From: Acidobacteriaceae bacterium
GTDB lineage: Bacteria > Acidobacteriota > Terriglobia > Terriglobales > SbA1
DNA: 15,002 bases
Direction: 5' to 3'
Assembly: GCA_003136335.1 (NCBI GenBank)
Contig: PLEA01000380.1
Location: 1-15,002 of the forward strand
Shown here: piece after piece, positions 1 through 7,442 of the stretch
Position numbering within the stretch: position 1 is the stretch's first letter
Layout: every line of letters begins with the position of its first letter
Made by a program: the position numbers and the translations under genes
The notes under the pieces: generated by a model
What the model was told of the DNA's origin: nothing
Databases searched by the model: none
The model's input: the letters and a program-made list of their open reading frames with translations, nothing else

Positions 1-611
1 AGTTCCCACGCGGTCAGCCGCGAGCCTTGCAGGAACGGCCGGGTCTCGTCCGCATACACGTGAATTTTTTTGCCCTGCTCGACGGCCGCGCGAATCACTC
101 CAAGCGCGGTGCCATATCCGGCCGTGGCGAGCGCTCCGGCATTGCAGTGCGTGAGCACGCCGCCCGCGCTCGGCATCAACGTGGCGCCGTGGCGTCCCAT
201 GGCCTGGTTGGCCGCGATGTCTTCCGCGTGCATGCGCTGCGCCTCTTCAATCAGATCCTGCTTGATCTGCGGAATGGGCCGGATACGAATACGCTCGAAC
301 TTCTCCTGCATGCGGCGAATCGCCCAGAACAGATTCACTGCGGTGGGCCTGGTCTTGCCGATGAGGTCACAGATCTGATCGAGGTCGCGCTTCAGGTCGC
401 CAGCCGACTCAGCTTTGGAATTATTGACTCCGAGTGCGATGCCCATGGCGGCGGCAACTCCGATCGCCGGCGCACCGCGCACTACCATATTGCGGATGAC
501 GTCGGCCACCTGCTCATGCGTCCTGCAGGTGACATAAACTTCTTCCGTAGGCAGCTTCGTCTGGTCGATGAAGCGCACGCCGTGCTCGGTCCATTCCAAA
601 GTTTGAATCAT
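1..611 (-). CDS. mtnA: S-methyl-5-thioribose-1-phosphate isomerase, partial (C-terminus beyond left edge)
   Basis: Cytoplasmic enzyme of the methionine salvage pathway; it isomerises methylthioribose-1-phosphate to methylthioribulose-1-phosphate. About 203 residues are visible from the ATG at 611; the C-terminal third or more is missing because the window ends. The N-terminus ([21 protein letters not shown]) is typical of the aldose-type MtnA/eIF2B-like family. The hallmark RGAPAIG is near residues 45-51, and the family's catalytic cysteine lies in [10 protein letters not shown] (Cys156), followed by the DETRP motif. The catalytic aspartate would lie outside the window. The gene starts 29 nt after the pyrE stop on the same strand, so the two are probably cotranscribed. 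No strong Shine-Dalgarno is visible; the gap is filled by a repeat. The main alternative, an eIF2B-related ribose-1,5-bisphosphate isomerase, is less likely given these motifs. Confidence 0.93.
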   Translation of the reverse strand, partial: MIQTLEWTEHGVRFIDQTKLPTEEVYVTCRTHEQVADVIRNMVVRGAPAIGVAAAMGIALGVNNSKAESAGDLKRDLDQICDLIGKTRPTAVNLFWAIRRMQEKFERIRIRPIPQIKQDLIEEAQRMHAEDIAANQAMGRHGATLMPSAGGVLTHCNAGALATAGYGTALGVIRAAVEQGKKIHVYADETRPFLQGSRLTAWE

Positions 612-622
612 GATTAATATTT

Positions 623-649
623 AGTCATTGAGTCATTGATTCAATGACT
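623..649. repeat. Octamer direct repeat plus inverted repeat at the pyrE-mtnA junction
   Basis: AGTCATTG occurs at 623-630 and again at 631-638. The second copy is half of a perfect 9-bp inverted repeat: AGTCATTGA (631-639), a 1-nt centre, then TCAATGACT (641-649). The last copy supplies the final codons and stop of pyrE. This resembles the short tandem repeats scattered through some bacterial genomes. It could form a weak AT-rich hairpin between the two cistrons. Confidence 0.75.
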
Positions 650-1207
650 GATTGCCAGGTGTTCTTTTCTCACGTGGTTGGCGGTGAAGATAGAAACGAA
701 CGGCACCGCCCCCGCCGCCTTCTCCACATTCGGACGTCCCTTGGCCTCTTCCCGCTCCACCAGGCACATCACGCCGACAATTTCGAATCCGAACTCGCGC
801 GCCGCCTCAATCGCCTGCACCGTCGATGCCCCGGTTGTGCAAACATCATCCACAATCACGACCCGCGCGCCCTTCTCGCGAAAACCTTCAATGCGCTGTC
901 CTGTGCCATGTTGCTTCTCGGCCTTGCGCACTAGAAAGCCGTCCACTTCGCCGCTCACTACCGCGACGGCCACCACAATCGGATCCGCGCCCATTGTCAG
1001 CCCACCAATCGCCCGCGGCTTCCATCCACGCCGCCGAATCTCTTCGAGAAACACTTCCCCGGTCAGGCGCGATCCTTTCGCGTCGAGGGTGGTCGTACGG
1101 CAGTCAATGTAGTAGTCGCTGGTCCCGCCGGAAGAAAGTTTGAACTCGCCCAGCCGGAACGACTTCTGAGCCAACGTACTGAGCAGTTTCTGACGCGCAG
1201 CATGCAT
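641..1207 (-). CDS. pyrE: Orotate phosphoribosyltransferase
   Basis: Cytoplasmic enzyme of de novo pyrimidine synthesis that joins orotate and PRPP to give orotidine 5'-monophosphate. The 188-residue product has the usual bacterial PyrE length. The PRPP-binding signature VVIVDDVCTTGAS lies near residues 116-128. Upstream is the flexible-loop region with basic residues (VRKAEKQHGTGQRIEG, about 93-108). The SSGGTSDYYID segment near residue 30 matches the orotate-binding N-terminal region. I chose the ATG at 1207; a TTG one codon upstream is possible. The stop lies in the repeat at 623-649, and mtnA follows 29 nt later. A TATCGT element 8 nt upstream of the ATG on the minus strand could be a -10 of a leaderless promoter, but this is weak. 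The gene diverges from the exported propeller gene at 1446. Confidence 0.95.
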   Translation of the reverse strand: MHAARQKLLSTLAQKSFRLGEFKLSSGGTSDYYIDCRTTTLDAKGSRLTGEVFLEEIRRRGWKPRAIGGLTMGADPIVVAVAVVSGEVDGFLVRKAEKQHGTGQRIEGFREKGARVVIVDDVCTTGASTVQAIEAAREFGFEIVGVMCLVEREEAKGRPNVEKAAGAVPFVSIFTANHVRKEHLAISH

Positions 1208-1263
1208 CAAAATCTACGATAACACGCCCGTCGTCCTCGAGATTTCAGAAGACTCAATTCCTA

Positions 1264-1315
1264 GGGGCGTCATCTTGACGGAGTCGTTCTTCAGGCGGAG
1301 GAAGGATCTCGCGCG
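1264..1315. repeat. Dispersed repeat family A, copy 1
   Basis: This stretch begins GGGGCGTCATC and contains TTCAGGCGGAGGAAGGATCT. It aligns with 8863-8914 (begins GGGCGTCATC, contains TTCAGGCGGGGGAGGATCT) at roughly 80 percent identity by eye, with one or two single-base indels. It lies in the gap between divergent pyrE and the gene at 1446. It resembles GTCATC...GGATCT-type dispersed repeats I associate with acidobacterial genomes; that association is from memory. The rest of the 1208-1445 gap shows no gene. Confidence 0.65.
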
Positions 1316-1434
1316 TCGTGCGGTCAGCGCGTACCGAGGCGGCAACCGCGCGACGGACCCTCTCTGCGTGGTAACCTGAAACTTCCGGTTAGCGGTGAGG
1401 CGCGGCAGTCCGCGTTTGGGCGTGACTTTGAATC

Positions 1435-1440
1435 GAGGTG
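1435..1440 (+). promoter_or_regulatory. Shine-Dalgarno supporting a TTG start at 1446
   Basis: GAGGTG is followed after 5 nt by TTG at 1446-1448, in frame with the exported propeller protein. Starting there gives a compact signal peptide. The upstream GTG at 1395 has no comparable ribosome binding site and would add 17 residues that look like translated non-coding sequence. Confidence 0.55.
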
Positions 1441-1445
1441 TAACA

Positions 1446-3755
1446 TTGCAGAGTTCGAGTAGGCTTCCCCTTTTTATTCTTGTCGGCCTTCTTCTTTCCA
1501 TATTTGTGATGAGCGGCCCCGTCTCCGCCGACGGCACGCGCACCTGGGAGCAGTCGAAATTCGAAGATCTCACCAAAGGTTCGGCTACAGGAGCGGCAAT
1601 TCGCAGTTCCGGCGGACTGGAACTGGCGCCCTCATTCAAACTGCTCTATGCGACGCCATCGACCTATATCTGGGCCGTGGCCGCCGACGAATCCGGAAAT
1701 GTCTATGCCGCCACAGGATCTCCCGCACGCGTGTATCGGATTACGCCCGACGGCACTGCGACCATCATTTTTGAGCCGCAGGAACTGCAGGTGCAGACCC
1801 TCGAGGTCGGACCACGCGGTGTGATCTACGCCGCGACGGCGCCGGACGGCAAGGTCTACAAGATCGAGCCCAAGCTCCGAGAAAAAGGGGCCGCGCCGAA
1901 AGGAAGCAAGAGCTCCGAGAAAGACACATCGAAAGATGCGTCGAAAGATTTGCCGAAGGATGCGGTTAAACCGGCCCTGGATCCCTCGTGGACTTCGTCC
2001 GAATATTTTGCCCCGGGCACAAAGTATATCTGGGATCTCGTTCTCGATAAGGCCGGCAATCTTTATGTTGCCACCGGAGATCATGGCGAGATCTACAAAG
2101 TCACGCCCAAGGGAGAACACTCGCTTTTCTTTAAAAGCGACGACACGCACATCCGCGTGCTGGCGCTCGATGCCCAGGGCAACGTAATTGCCGGTACGGA
2201 TGGCAGCGGCCTGGTGTACCGCATTTCTCCCGGGGGGGATGGATTCGTGCTCTACAGCGCCCCCAAGAAAGAAATCACCGCGCTCGCGCTCGATCGCCAA
2301 GGCAACATCTACGCCGCCGGCGTCGGCGAGAAGCGCGCGAGCACGTCGTCTGGCGGTCCTTCCTCAATGCTCTCCACGGGGCCGAACTCGGCGGAGTCGA
2401 CAGGTCCTTCAACGCCCGGGACGACGCTCACCCCATCGCCCAGCACCTCGCATGTGGGGTCGTTCCCATTTCCCGGCGGGAGTTCGAACGGTGGGTCCGA
2501 TGTGTATCGTATCGCCGCCGATGGTTCCCCATCGCGTATTTGGACCTCGCATGAAGATATCGTCTATGCACTCGCATTCGATTCGCACGAAAAGCTGCTC
2601 GCGGGTACGGGAAACCGCGGACATGTTTTTGCCATCGACGAGCAGGACGAATTTTCCGATCTGCTGAAGGCGCCGGCCTCGCAGGTCACCGGCTTTGCCA
2701 AAGCTCCCGGCGGCGGCCTTTACGCTGCCAGCAGTAACCTGGGGAAAATTTTTCTTTTGGGCCCAGATCCGGAGCGAGAAGGAACTTACGAGAGCGACGT
2801 GTTCGATGCCAAGGTTTTTTCGCGTTGGGGACGCGCCGAGTTTCGCGGCACGGGCAATGTAGAGTTGCTGGCGCGCAGCGGCAACGTCGACAATCCCGAC
2901 CGCAACTGGAGTCCATGGAAGCAAATGGATCTCGCCAACGAATCTGAAATGGGAGTTCCCCCGGCCCGCTATGCCCAGTGGAAAGCGGTGCTGCACGCCG
3001 GAAACACCAAGCCTGCGGTGGACACCGTCACCCTGAACTATCTGCCCAAGAACGTGGCACCGGAGATCGAGGACGTGTCTGTGCAGATCGGCATGCGCTA
3101 CCAGCCGCTAGCGAAATCGACTGGGCTCAGCCTGGGTACGGACGTGAGCGGATCTTCGGGCAGCCATTTCGACTCACCGGTCCCGAGCACACACGATCGC
3201 GATTCGATCGGCGTCAAGTGGAATGCGCACGACGACAACGACGATCAGCTTGTCTATTCCGTCTTCTATCGGGGCGATGGCGAAACGCGCTGGCTGCTGT
3301 TGAAAGACAACTTAACCGACAAAGCTTATTCGTTCGACTCCAGCCTGCTGCCCGACGGAGGGTACACGATCAAGATCGTCGCTTCGGATGCGCCGTCGCA
3401 CTCCCCGGGCGAGGCGCTGACCGCGACCAAAGAGAGCCGCCGCTTTGAAGTCGACACCACCCCTCCGCGGGTCGAGAACCTGACTGCGTCGGTCGAAGCC
3501 ACTCAGATTCACGTGCGCTTCCGGGCAGAAGATGGATTCTCCAACATTAAGCGCGCAGAGTTTTCCGTCGACGCGGGAGAGTGGAAATATGTCGAGCCCG
3601 TCGGCCAGCTCTCCGACGCGAAGATCGAAGACTATGACTTCCTGGTCCCACCGGACGCAGCGAAAGATGCCGACTCCGAGCACGTAGTCGTGGTGAGGGT
3701 CTACGACAAGTACGAAAACATGGGCGCCGCCAAGACGCTGTTGAAAGGGAAATGA
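1446..3755 (+). CDS. Exported beta-propeller (NHL/WD-like) protein of unknown function
   Basis: From the TTG at 1446 the product is 769 residues. It opens with a signal peptide (basic Arg6, hydrophobic 7-21, likely cleavage after VSA at 28), so it is probably periplasmic or outer. At least six propeller-type blades follow, each like 'YIWAVAADESGNVYAATG...VYRITPDG', between about 70-143, 190-295 and 350-440. The blades are split by a Lys/Asp/Ser-rich linker (about 144-180, with repeated KD) and a Ser/Thr/Pro/Gly-rich linker (about 296-352). The C-terminal half looks beta-rich and Ig/Fn3-like, with 'FEVDTTPPRVENLTASV' about 100 residues from the end. No catalytic motif is recognisable. Possible roles are ligand binding or cell-surface work; this is inference. 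A GTG at 1395 or ATG at 1509 are alternative starts; the latter would destroy the signal peptide. It converges on the MFS gene. Confidence 0.8.
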   Translation: MQSSSRLPLFILVGLLLSIFVMSGPVSADGTRTWEQSKFEDLTKGSATGAAIRSSGGLELAPSFKLLYATPSTYIWAVAADESGNVYAATGSPARVYRITPDGTATIIFEPQELQVQTLEVGPRGVIYAATAPDGKVYKIEPKLREKGAAPKGSKSSEKDTSKDASKDLPKDAVKPALDPSWTSSEYFAPGTKYIWDLVLDKAGNLYVATGDHGEIYKVTPKGEHSLFFKSDDTHIRVLALDAQGNVIAGTDGSGLVYRISPGGDGFVLYSAPKKEITALALDRQGNIYAAGVGEKRASTSSGGPSSMLSTGPNSAESTGPSTPGTTLTPSPSTSHVGSFPFPGGSSNGGSDVYRIAADGSPSRIWTSHEDIVYALAFDSHEKLLAGTGNRGHVFAIDEQDEFSDLLKAPASQVTGFAKAPGGGLYAASSNLGKIFLLGPDPEREGTYESDVFDAKVFSRWGRAEFRGTGNVELLARSGNVDNPDRNWSPWKQMDLANESEMGVPPARYAQWKAVLHAGNTKPAVDTVTLNYLPKNVAPEIEDVSVQIGMRYQPLAKSTGLSLGTDVSGSSGSHFDSPVPSTHDRDSIGVKWNAHDDNDDQLVYSVFYRGDGETRWLLLKDNLTDKAYSFDSSLLPDGGYTIKIVASDAPSHSPGEALTATKESRRFEVDTTPPRVENLTASVEATQIHVRFRAEDGFSNIKRAEFSVDAGEWKYVEPVGQLSDAKIEDYDFLVPPDAAKDADSEHVVVVRVYDKYENMGAAKTLLKGK

Positions 3756-3800
3756 GCCGGGAGGGACCGTCGACACTGGCCTGCCCTTCAGCTGCAGAGC

Positions 3801-3838
3801 GACAGCCGCCTCGGCTGTCCGGGCCGGACCGGAGTCCG
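3801..3838. terminator. Paired hairpins between convergent genes, likely bidirectional terminator or repeat
   Basis: Two adjacent stem-loops sit in the 135-bp gap between the convergent ends at 3755 and 3891. The first is GACAGCCG (3801-3808), loop CCT, CGGCTGTC (3812-3819). The second is CGGAC (3825-3829), loop CGGA, GTCCG (3834-3838). No T-run follows, so a classic intrinsic terminator is not proven. The form resembles other GC-rich palindromes in this window and may be a repeat recruited to this spot. Confidence 0.5.
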
Positions 3839-3890
3839 CCCGCTCACGCAACACCGTCGAAAACCTCCGCGATGATTCCGATTCGTCCGC

Positions 3891-5189
3891 CTACCGAGGA
3901 GCGGAACTTTCGGACGCGGTCGGCAATTCTTCGCTGCGAATCGCCGTCAACTCCCCGGCCTGCCGCAATTCCGGGAACAACCACGCCCACACCGCGATTA
4001 CAACCAGCGTCCCAATTCCTCCCAACACCACCGCCGGCACCGTGCCAAACCATTGCGCCGTCACGCCCGATTCGAACTGCCCAAATTCATTCGACGTCCC
4101 AATAAAAATCATGTCCACCGCGGTCACGCGTCCGCGCATTTCATCGGGCGTGGCGAGTTGCGTCAGCGTGGCACGGATGATCACACTGATCATGTCGCTC
4201 GCCCCCAGCAGCAGCAGCGCGATCAGAGATACCGTAAGGCTGCGCGAGACGCCGAAAATAATGGTGAAGATTCCGAACCCCGCAACCGACCACAGCAGCA
4301 TGGGTCCTGACCGCCCGCGCAACGGCCGGTGCGCCAGCAACACTGCCATGATCGCCGCACCGACTCCAGGAGCGGTGCGCAGAAGCCCCAACCCCCACGG
4401 TCCCGTGTGCAGAATTTCGCGCGCATACACCGGAAGCAGAGCGACCGCTCCGCCCAGCAGCACGGCGAACAGATCCAGCGAAATCGCGCCCAGGATCAGC
4501 TTCTTTCTCCAAATGTAGTGGAGTCCTGCGAAAACGGTCTTCATCGTCATGCTCTTAGACGAATAAGCCTCCCGCGGTCGCACCTTCAGCTCCGGCTTGA
4601 TGCGGAACGACGATACCGTCGCGCCAATCGCCGTCAACATTGCGACCACATAGACGACGGAAGGCCCGCGAAACGCCGCATAAAGAATCCCGCCGAACGA
4701 TGGCCCGAGAATCGTTGCTGCCTGGAAGATGCTCGCATTCCACGCCACCGCATTCGGAAAGTGTTCCTGGGGAACCAGCTGTGGCAAAATGGACCGGCTG
4801 GCCGTGCTGTTAAACGACCGCACCACGCCGATCAGCACCAACACTACGTAGATCGAATGGACCGAGCGCCCGCCGCCTCGCGCCAGTGCAAGCAGCAAAG
4901 CAAAGCAGACCGCGTAACCGCCGTAGCAGGCCGAGAGCACATTGCGCCGCTCGAAACGGTCAGACGCGTGGCCGGAGATAGGGAACAGCAGAATTCCCGG
5001 CAGAAACTGCGCCAGACCCACATAGCCAAGATCGAGCGGCCGCTTGGTAATCTCATAGACTTGCCATCCCACGGCAACCGCCTGCATCTCAACGGCCGAC
5101 ACAATCAGGAAGCGAGCGACCTGAAACAACACGAATCCAGGATGTGTGAAGGCGGCGCGTCCAGCCCTGGCGTCGGAGGTCGCAGGCAT
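3891..5189 (-). CDS. MFS transporter, EntS/MFS_3-like exporter
   Basis: Inner-membrane major facilitator protein of 432 residues with about twelve hydrophobic segments, the normal size for this superfamily. The motif A-like loop 'GHASDRFERRNVL' after TM2 (about residues 73-85) and the segment 'ATPDEMRGRVTAVDMIFIGTSNEFG' in the C-terminal half are typical of the EntS/'transmembrane secretion effector' group, which includes the enterobactin exporter. The substrate cannot be told from sequence, and no siderophore genes lie nearby, so a generic drug or metabolite efflux role is equally possible. The ATG at 5189 is preceded by AGAGG three nt upstream, a close but usable ribosome binding site. The gene lies 80 bp downstream of the anti-sigma gene on the same strand, so read-through from that operon is possible. 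The C-terminal tail after the last membrane segment is short and polar. Confidence 0.88.
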   Translation of the reverse strand: MPATSDARAGRAAFTHPGFVLFQVARFLIVSAVEMQAVAVGWQVYEITKRPLDLGYVGLAQFLPGILLFPISGHASDRFERRNVLSACYGGYAVCFALLLALARGGGRSVHSIYVVLVLIGVVRSFNSTASRSILPQLVPQEHFPNAVAWNASIFQAATILGPSFGGILYAAFRGPSVVYVVAMLTAIGATVSSFRIKPELKVRPREAYSSKSMTMKTVFAGLHYIWRKKLILGAISLDLFAVLLGGAVALLPVYAREILHTGPWGLGLLRTAPGVGAAIMAVLLAHRPLRGRSGPMLLWSVAGFGIFTIIFGVSRSLTVSLIALLLLGASDMISVIIRATLTQLATPDEMRGRVTAVDMIFIGTSNEFGQFESGVTAQWFGTVPAVVLGGIGTLVVIAVWAWLFPELRQAGELTAIRSEELPTASESSAPR

Positions 5190-5269
5190 GAACCTCTAAT
5201 CTGACACAGAAAGCTGCGGATGTGCAGAGTGACGGGAACCATTTTTCCGGAGGACTGCTCGAGACGGGC

Positions 5270-5791
5270 TCAGGATTTCTCCGATGCCAGATACACCACA
5301 AGGGCGCTCAGTAGGGCCAGCACTCCGCAGCCGGAAATCAACAGGAGGAGATTCGTGTCGCCCTGTCCAGATCCAATGGGAAGAGTGGGAAGAAGAAGAT
5401 GAAGCGCTCGTGGAGGCACGAGCTCTGACCACCACGACGCCCATTGCAGACCGTGGCGGTATTGCGACGCAACAAAGACTACGCCCACGAAAACAGTGAC
5501 GACCCAGGCGAAAGTTTGCGCGATCGTGATGGGCCGGCTGACGCGCTCGGTCGCGGCGTTCCGGCGGCGCAGTTGCGCTCGCCACCACAGCAGGCTCGGT
5601 GACCCGCACAGCGCAGCGCGCTCCGATTCACTCTGCGCGTCTTGGAAGGTCTGCGTCACTAGAACGAGATCGCTACAGTTGCCGCAGGCATCCACGTGGG
5701 CGCGCAATTCCGGACCGCAGCCCTTGGGCCAGTGACCCGACTTCAAGGCCTGAGTGAGTTCCTTTTCGTAAGGGCACGTGCGAAACGTCAT
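5270..5791 (-). CDS. Zinc-finger membrane anti-sigma factor (probable)
   Basis: A 173-residue protein whose start overlaps the sigma gene stop by 4 nt (ATGA), the classic sign of translational coupling. Near the N-terminus, His32-x3-Cys36-x2-Cys39 matches the HxxxCxxC zinc-binding pattern of ZAS-type anti-sigma domains. Cys6, His20 and Cys25 lie close by and could supply a fourth ligand. Two hydrophobic segments follow (about 91-109 and 147-169), separated by about 37 residues, so the N-terminal domain would face the cytoplasm and hold the sigma factor at the membrane. Gene order and overlap make the adjacent ECF sigma factor the expected partner. The domain match was made by motif only, and the signal sensed is unknown. 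The short loop between the membrane segments leaves little room for a large sensor domain. Confidence 0.78.
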   Translation of the reverse strand: MTFRTCPYEKELTQALKSGHWPKGCGPELRAHVDACGNCSDLVLVTQTFQDAQSESERAALCGSPSLLWWRAQLRRRNAATERVSRPITIAQTFAWVVTVFVGVVFVASQYRHGLQWASWWSELVPPRALHLLLPTLPIGSGQGDTNLLLLISGCGVLALLSALVVYLASEKS

Positions 5792-6372
5792 GCTTTCCGC
5801 CGATCTGCGTCAATCTGCTTCCGGAGCAGACGGGCAATTTTGCGCCGCGCCCGGAAAAGCAGCAGACGAATGCCAGCCGCGTTCAGGCCGGTAATCTCGG
5901 AGATCTCCCGGTGCGAATAGCCTTCGGCATGGGCCAGCCAAAGCAGCTGCCGCTCGCGCGGACGCATGCGTGCCAACGCGGGGTCGAGTATGGCCTGCGA
6001 GTCGATGCGCGACAATCCGTCGCGAGCCGCCAGAAGACGTTCAGGAACGTCTTCAATGCACGCTGCGCGCGGCCGTCTCCAGTGATCGCGCAAGAGATTG
6101 GTCGCAATGCGGTACAGGTAGCGCCGGTAGTTAACCTCGCCGCCTTCGGGGTGCGATGCGCACAAGAAGCGAAGATAGCTCTCCTGCATCAGGTCGTCAG
6201 CTAGTGCGGGGTTCCCCGAGGCACGCGCCAGATAAGCCCGCAACGCCGGTGCAGAGCGCTGATAGAAGCCGGCGAAGGCATCGCTGTCCATGGGCAGTTC
6301 GTCAGTTCGCGATGCCCCGCGACTCTCGACATTCGGGATGGCATATTCCCCGGTCGTATCAGTTTTCCTCAT
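5788..6372 (-). CDS. ECF-type RNA polymerase sigma factor
   Basis: A 194-residue sigma-70 family regulator of the extracytoplasmic-function group. Region 2 (about residues 30-100) includes 'ADDLMQESYLRFL' and 'NYRRYLYRIATNLLRDHWRR', the -10 recognition helix region. Region 4 (about 127-182) includes the helix-turn-helix 'GYSHREISEITGLNAAGIRLLLFRARRKIARLL'. There is no region 1.1 or 3, as expected for ECF factors. I chose the ATG at 6372; a TTG at 6426 would add 18 residues that lack similarity to the family and nearly abut the upstream gene, and a start at about 6291 (MDSDAF) is also possible. The stop overlaps the anti-sigma start. The upstream exported membrane protein ends 61 nt before it. 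Target promoters are unknown; autoregulation of this operon is usual for such pairs. Confidence 0.9.
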   Translation of the reverse strand: MRKTDTTGEYAIPNVESRGASRTDELPMDSDAFAGFYQRSAPALRAYLARASGNPALADDLMQESYLRFLCASHPEGGEVNYRRYLYRIATNLLRDHWRRPRAACIEDVPERLLAARDGLSRIDSQAILDPALARMRPRERQLLWLAHAEGYSHREISEITGLNAAGIRLLLFRARRKIARLLRKQIDADRRKA

Positions 6373-6433
6373 GGCTGCGTTCCCGAACAGCCCCGCCTTC
6401 AGGGTGCTGCGTGGATCGAGCAGCAAGTTGATT

Positions 6434-7339
6434 CTAGTTCCGTGTCCCGCTATCCGGCATCAGACCGAGATGCCGGGCCAGCACCCATGTGATTCCCGCT
6501 GAGATGATAAATCCGAGACCAGGCATCAGCACGACTGTGCCGATCACCAGCAAAACTTCGCTGCCATCGGGAAGGCTGTGCCGCAAGGAGAGCAGCCCGA
6601 TGCCCAACAGTGTCATCACGACTCCAATCTGCAGCGGCGTGAGGACCCGGGCGACCGGACTTGGAACCGGCTGCTGGCGCTCGAAGCCGACTGCGATCGG
6701 CGTGGCTTCCAGGAATCGCTTGCCCGCGTCCGTGCCCATGTAGGTGAGCACTTCCTGTGAGGTGCCAAATCTCTCAATCAGCTTGCCGTGCACATCCGTC
6801 TGCAGCTTGAAAATGCGGCCCCAACGCCGGTTCTCCAGCAAAACATGCGTCAGCCATAGAAAGGCGCCAAGAATGCAAATGAAAATCAAGAACGGAACGC
6901 CATCGCTGATCAGTTCATGGTCAATTCCGGACTGCCTGCGTTCGGATATCTGAGGCCAGAGCTTGCGCTCCAGCGTTTGGCTTGGCGGCTCGCGTTCTCC
7001 GTGCAGATTGTTGAACAGATAGAAGTCGGGGTTTTGTGCGATCTCGGGATGCGCTTGCAGAAAGCGCCCCAACTCGGGATTGTTGCGGTTCACGTATTCT
7101 GTGTTCGATAGTAACGAAGGGTCTCTCGCCACGACTTCAGCCAGTGTAGGACTCACCCGCAACACTTGAAGAAGTTGGTCCTGCAGTGCGGCCAGATCTT
7201 TCTCGCTCATCTGCGGAGGATTGGCGGCCATTGCCGGTTGCGGGACACGCGGCGCCTGGGCAGCGCCGACAGCAGTGAACAATACTAGAACCGCTACGAT
7301 CGACTGGACCATTTCCAGGTGCCGCCGCTGCTTTTGCAT
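6434..7339 (-). CDS. Exported multi-pass membrane protein of unknown function, upstream of the sigma factor
   Basis: I do not recognise the family. The 301-residue product from the ATG at 7339 starts with a basic signal sequence (hydrophobic 11-26, probable cut after AQA at 29). A Pro/Ala-rich, then helical, polar domain follows (30-145), with 'LLQVLRVSPTLAEVVARDPSLLSN' and 'NPELGRFLQAHPEIAQNPDF'. Membrane segments lie at about 147-167, 232-251 and 260-287. An ATG 48 nt upstream is not needed; GAAGGGA lies about 9-15 nt before 7339. The residue pattern (repeats of 'P-E/D-L-x-x-F/L-x-x-x-P') suggests an alpha-helical periplasmic interaction domain. Its place first in the sigma/anti-sigma set suggests it may be a sensor or target of that switch; this is inference from position. 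Confidence 0.78.
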   Translation of the reverse strand: MQKQRRHLEMVQSIVAVLVLFTAVGAAQAPRVPQPAMAANPPQMSEKDLAALQDQLLQVLRVSPTLAEVVARDPSLLSNTEYVNRNNPELGRFLQAHPEIAQNPDFYLFNNLHGEREPPSQTLERKLWPQISERRQSGIDHELISDGVPFLIFICILGAFLWLTHVLLENRRWGRIFKLQTDVHGKLIERFGTSQEVLTYMGTDAGKRFLEATPIAVGFERQQPVPSPVARVLTPLQIGVVMTLLGIGLLSLRHSLPDGSEVLLVIGTVVLMPGLGFIISAGITWVLARHLGLMPDSGTRN

Positions 7340-7424
7340 TTCGATGTTCCCTTCGTGAGCGGATTGCCTTGAAGCATCTCTAAACACACAACGAACGGGA
7401 GATGGGAATGGTTAACAACAATTT

Positions 7425-7438
7425 CCATAATTTTATGG
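7425..7438. promoter_or_regulatory. AT-rich inverted repeat upstream of the membrane protein/sigma operon
   Basis: CCATAA (7425-7430), a TT centre, then TTATGG (7433-7438) form a 6-bp-arm inverted repeat in the short gap between the pncB stop (7443) and the 7339 start. It is about 86 nt upstream of that start and could be an operator or part of a promoter: read on the minus strand it contains TAAAAT. Just downstream, GGAAATT resembles an ECF -35 element, but no matching -10 is clear. Confidence 0.3.
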
Positions 7439-7442
7439 TGCC

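Noticed and set aside
27..617. Plus-strand open frame antisense to mtnA
   Set aside because: The minus frame has MtnA hallmarks (RGAPAIG and the THCNAG cysteine); the plus frame has none.
2232..2238. Run of seven G in the propeller gene, suspected frameshift
   Set aside because: Propeller-blade motifs continue in the same frame on both sides, so no shift is needed.
4329..5204. Long plus-strand open frame (291 codons) antisense to the MFS gene
   Set aside because: The composition is Arg/Gln/His-rich with no domain or hydrophobic pattern. The minus-strand frame encodes a clear transporter, so this is a GC-rich shadow frame.
5190..5269. Possible terminator between the anti-sigma and MFS genes
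   Set aside because: No stable stem with a T-run was found on the minus strand; only scattered short complementarity.
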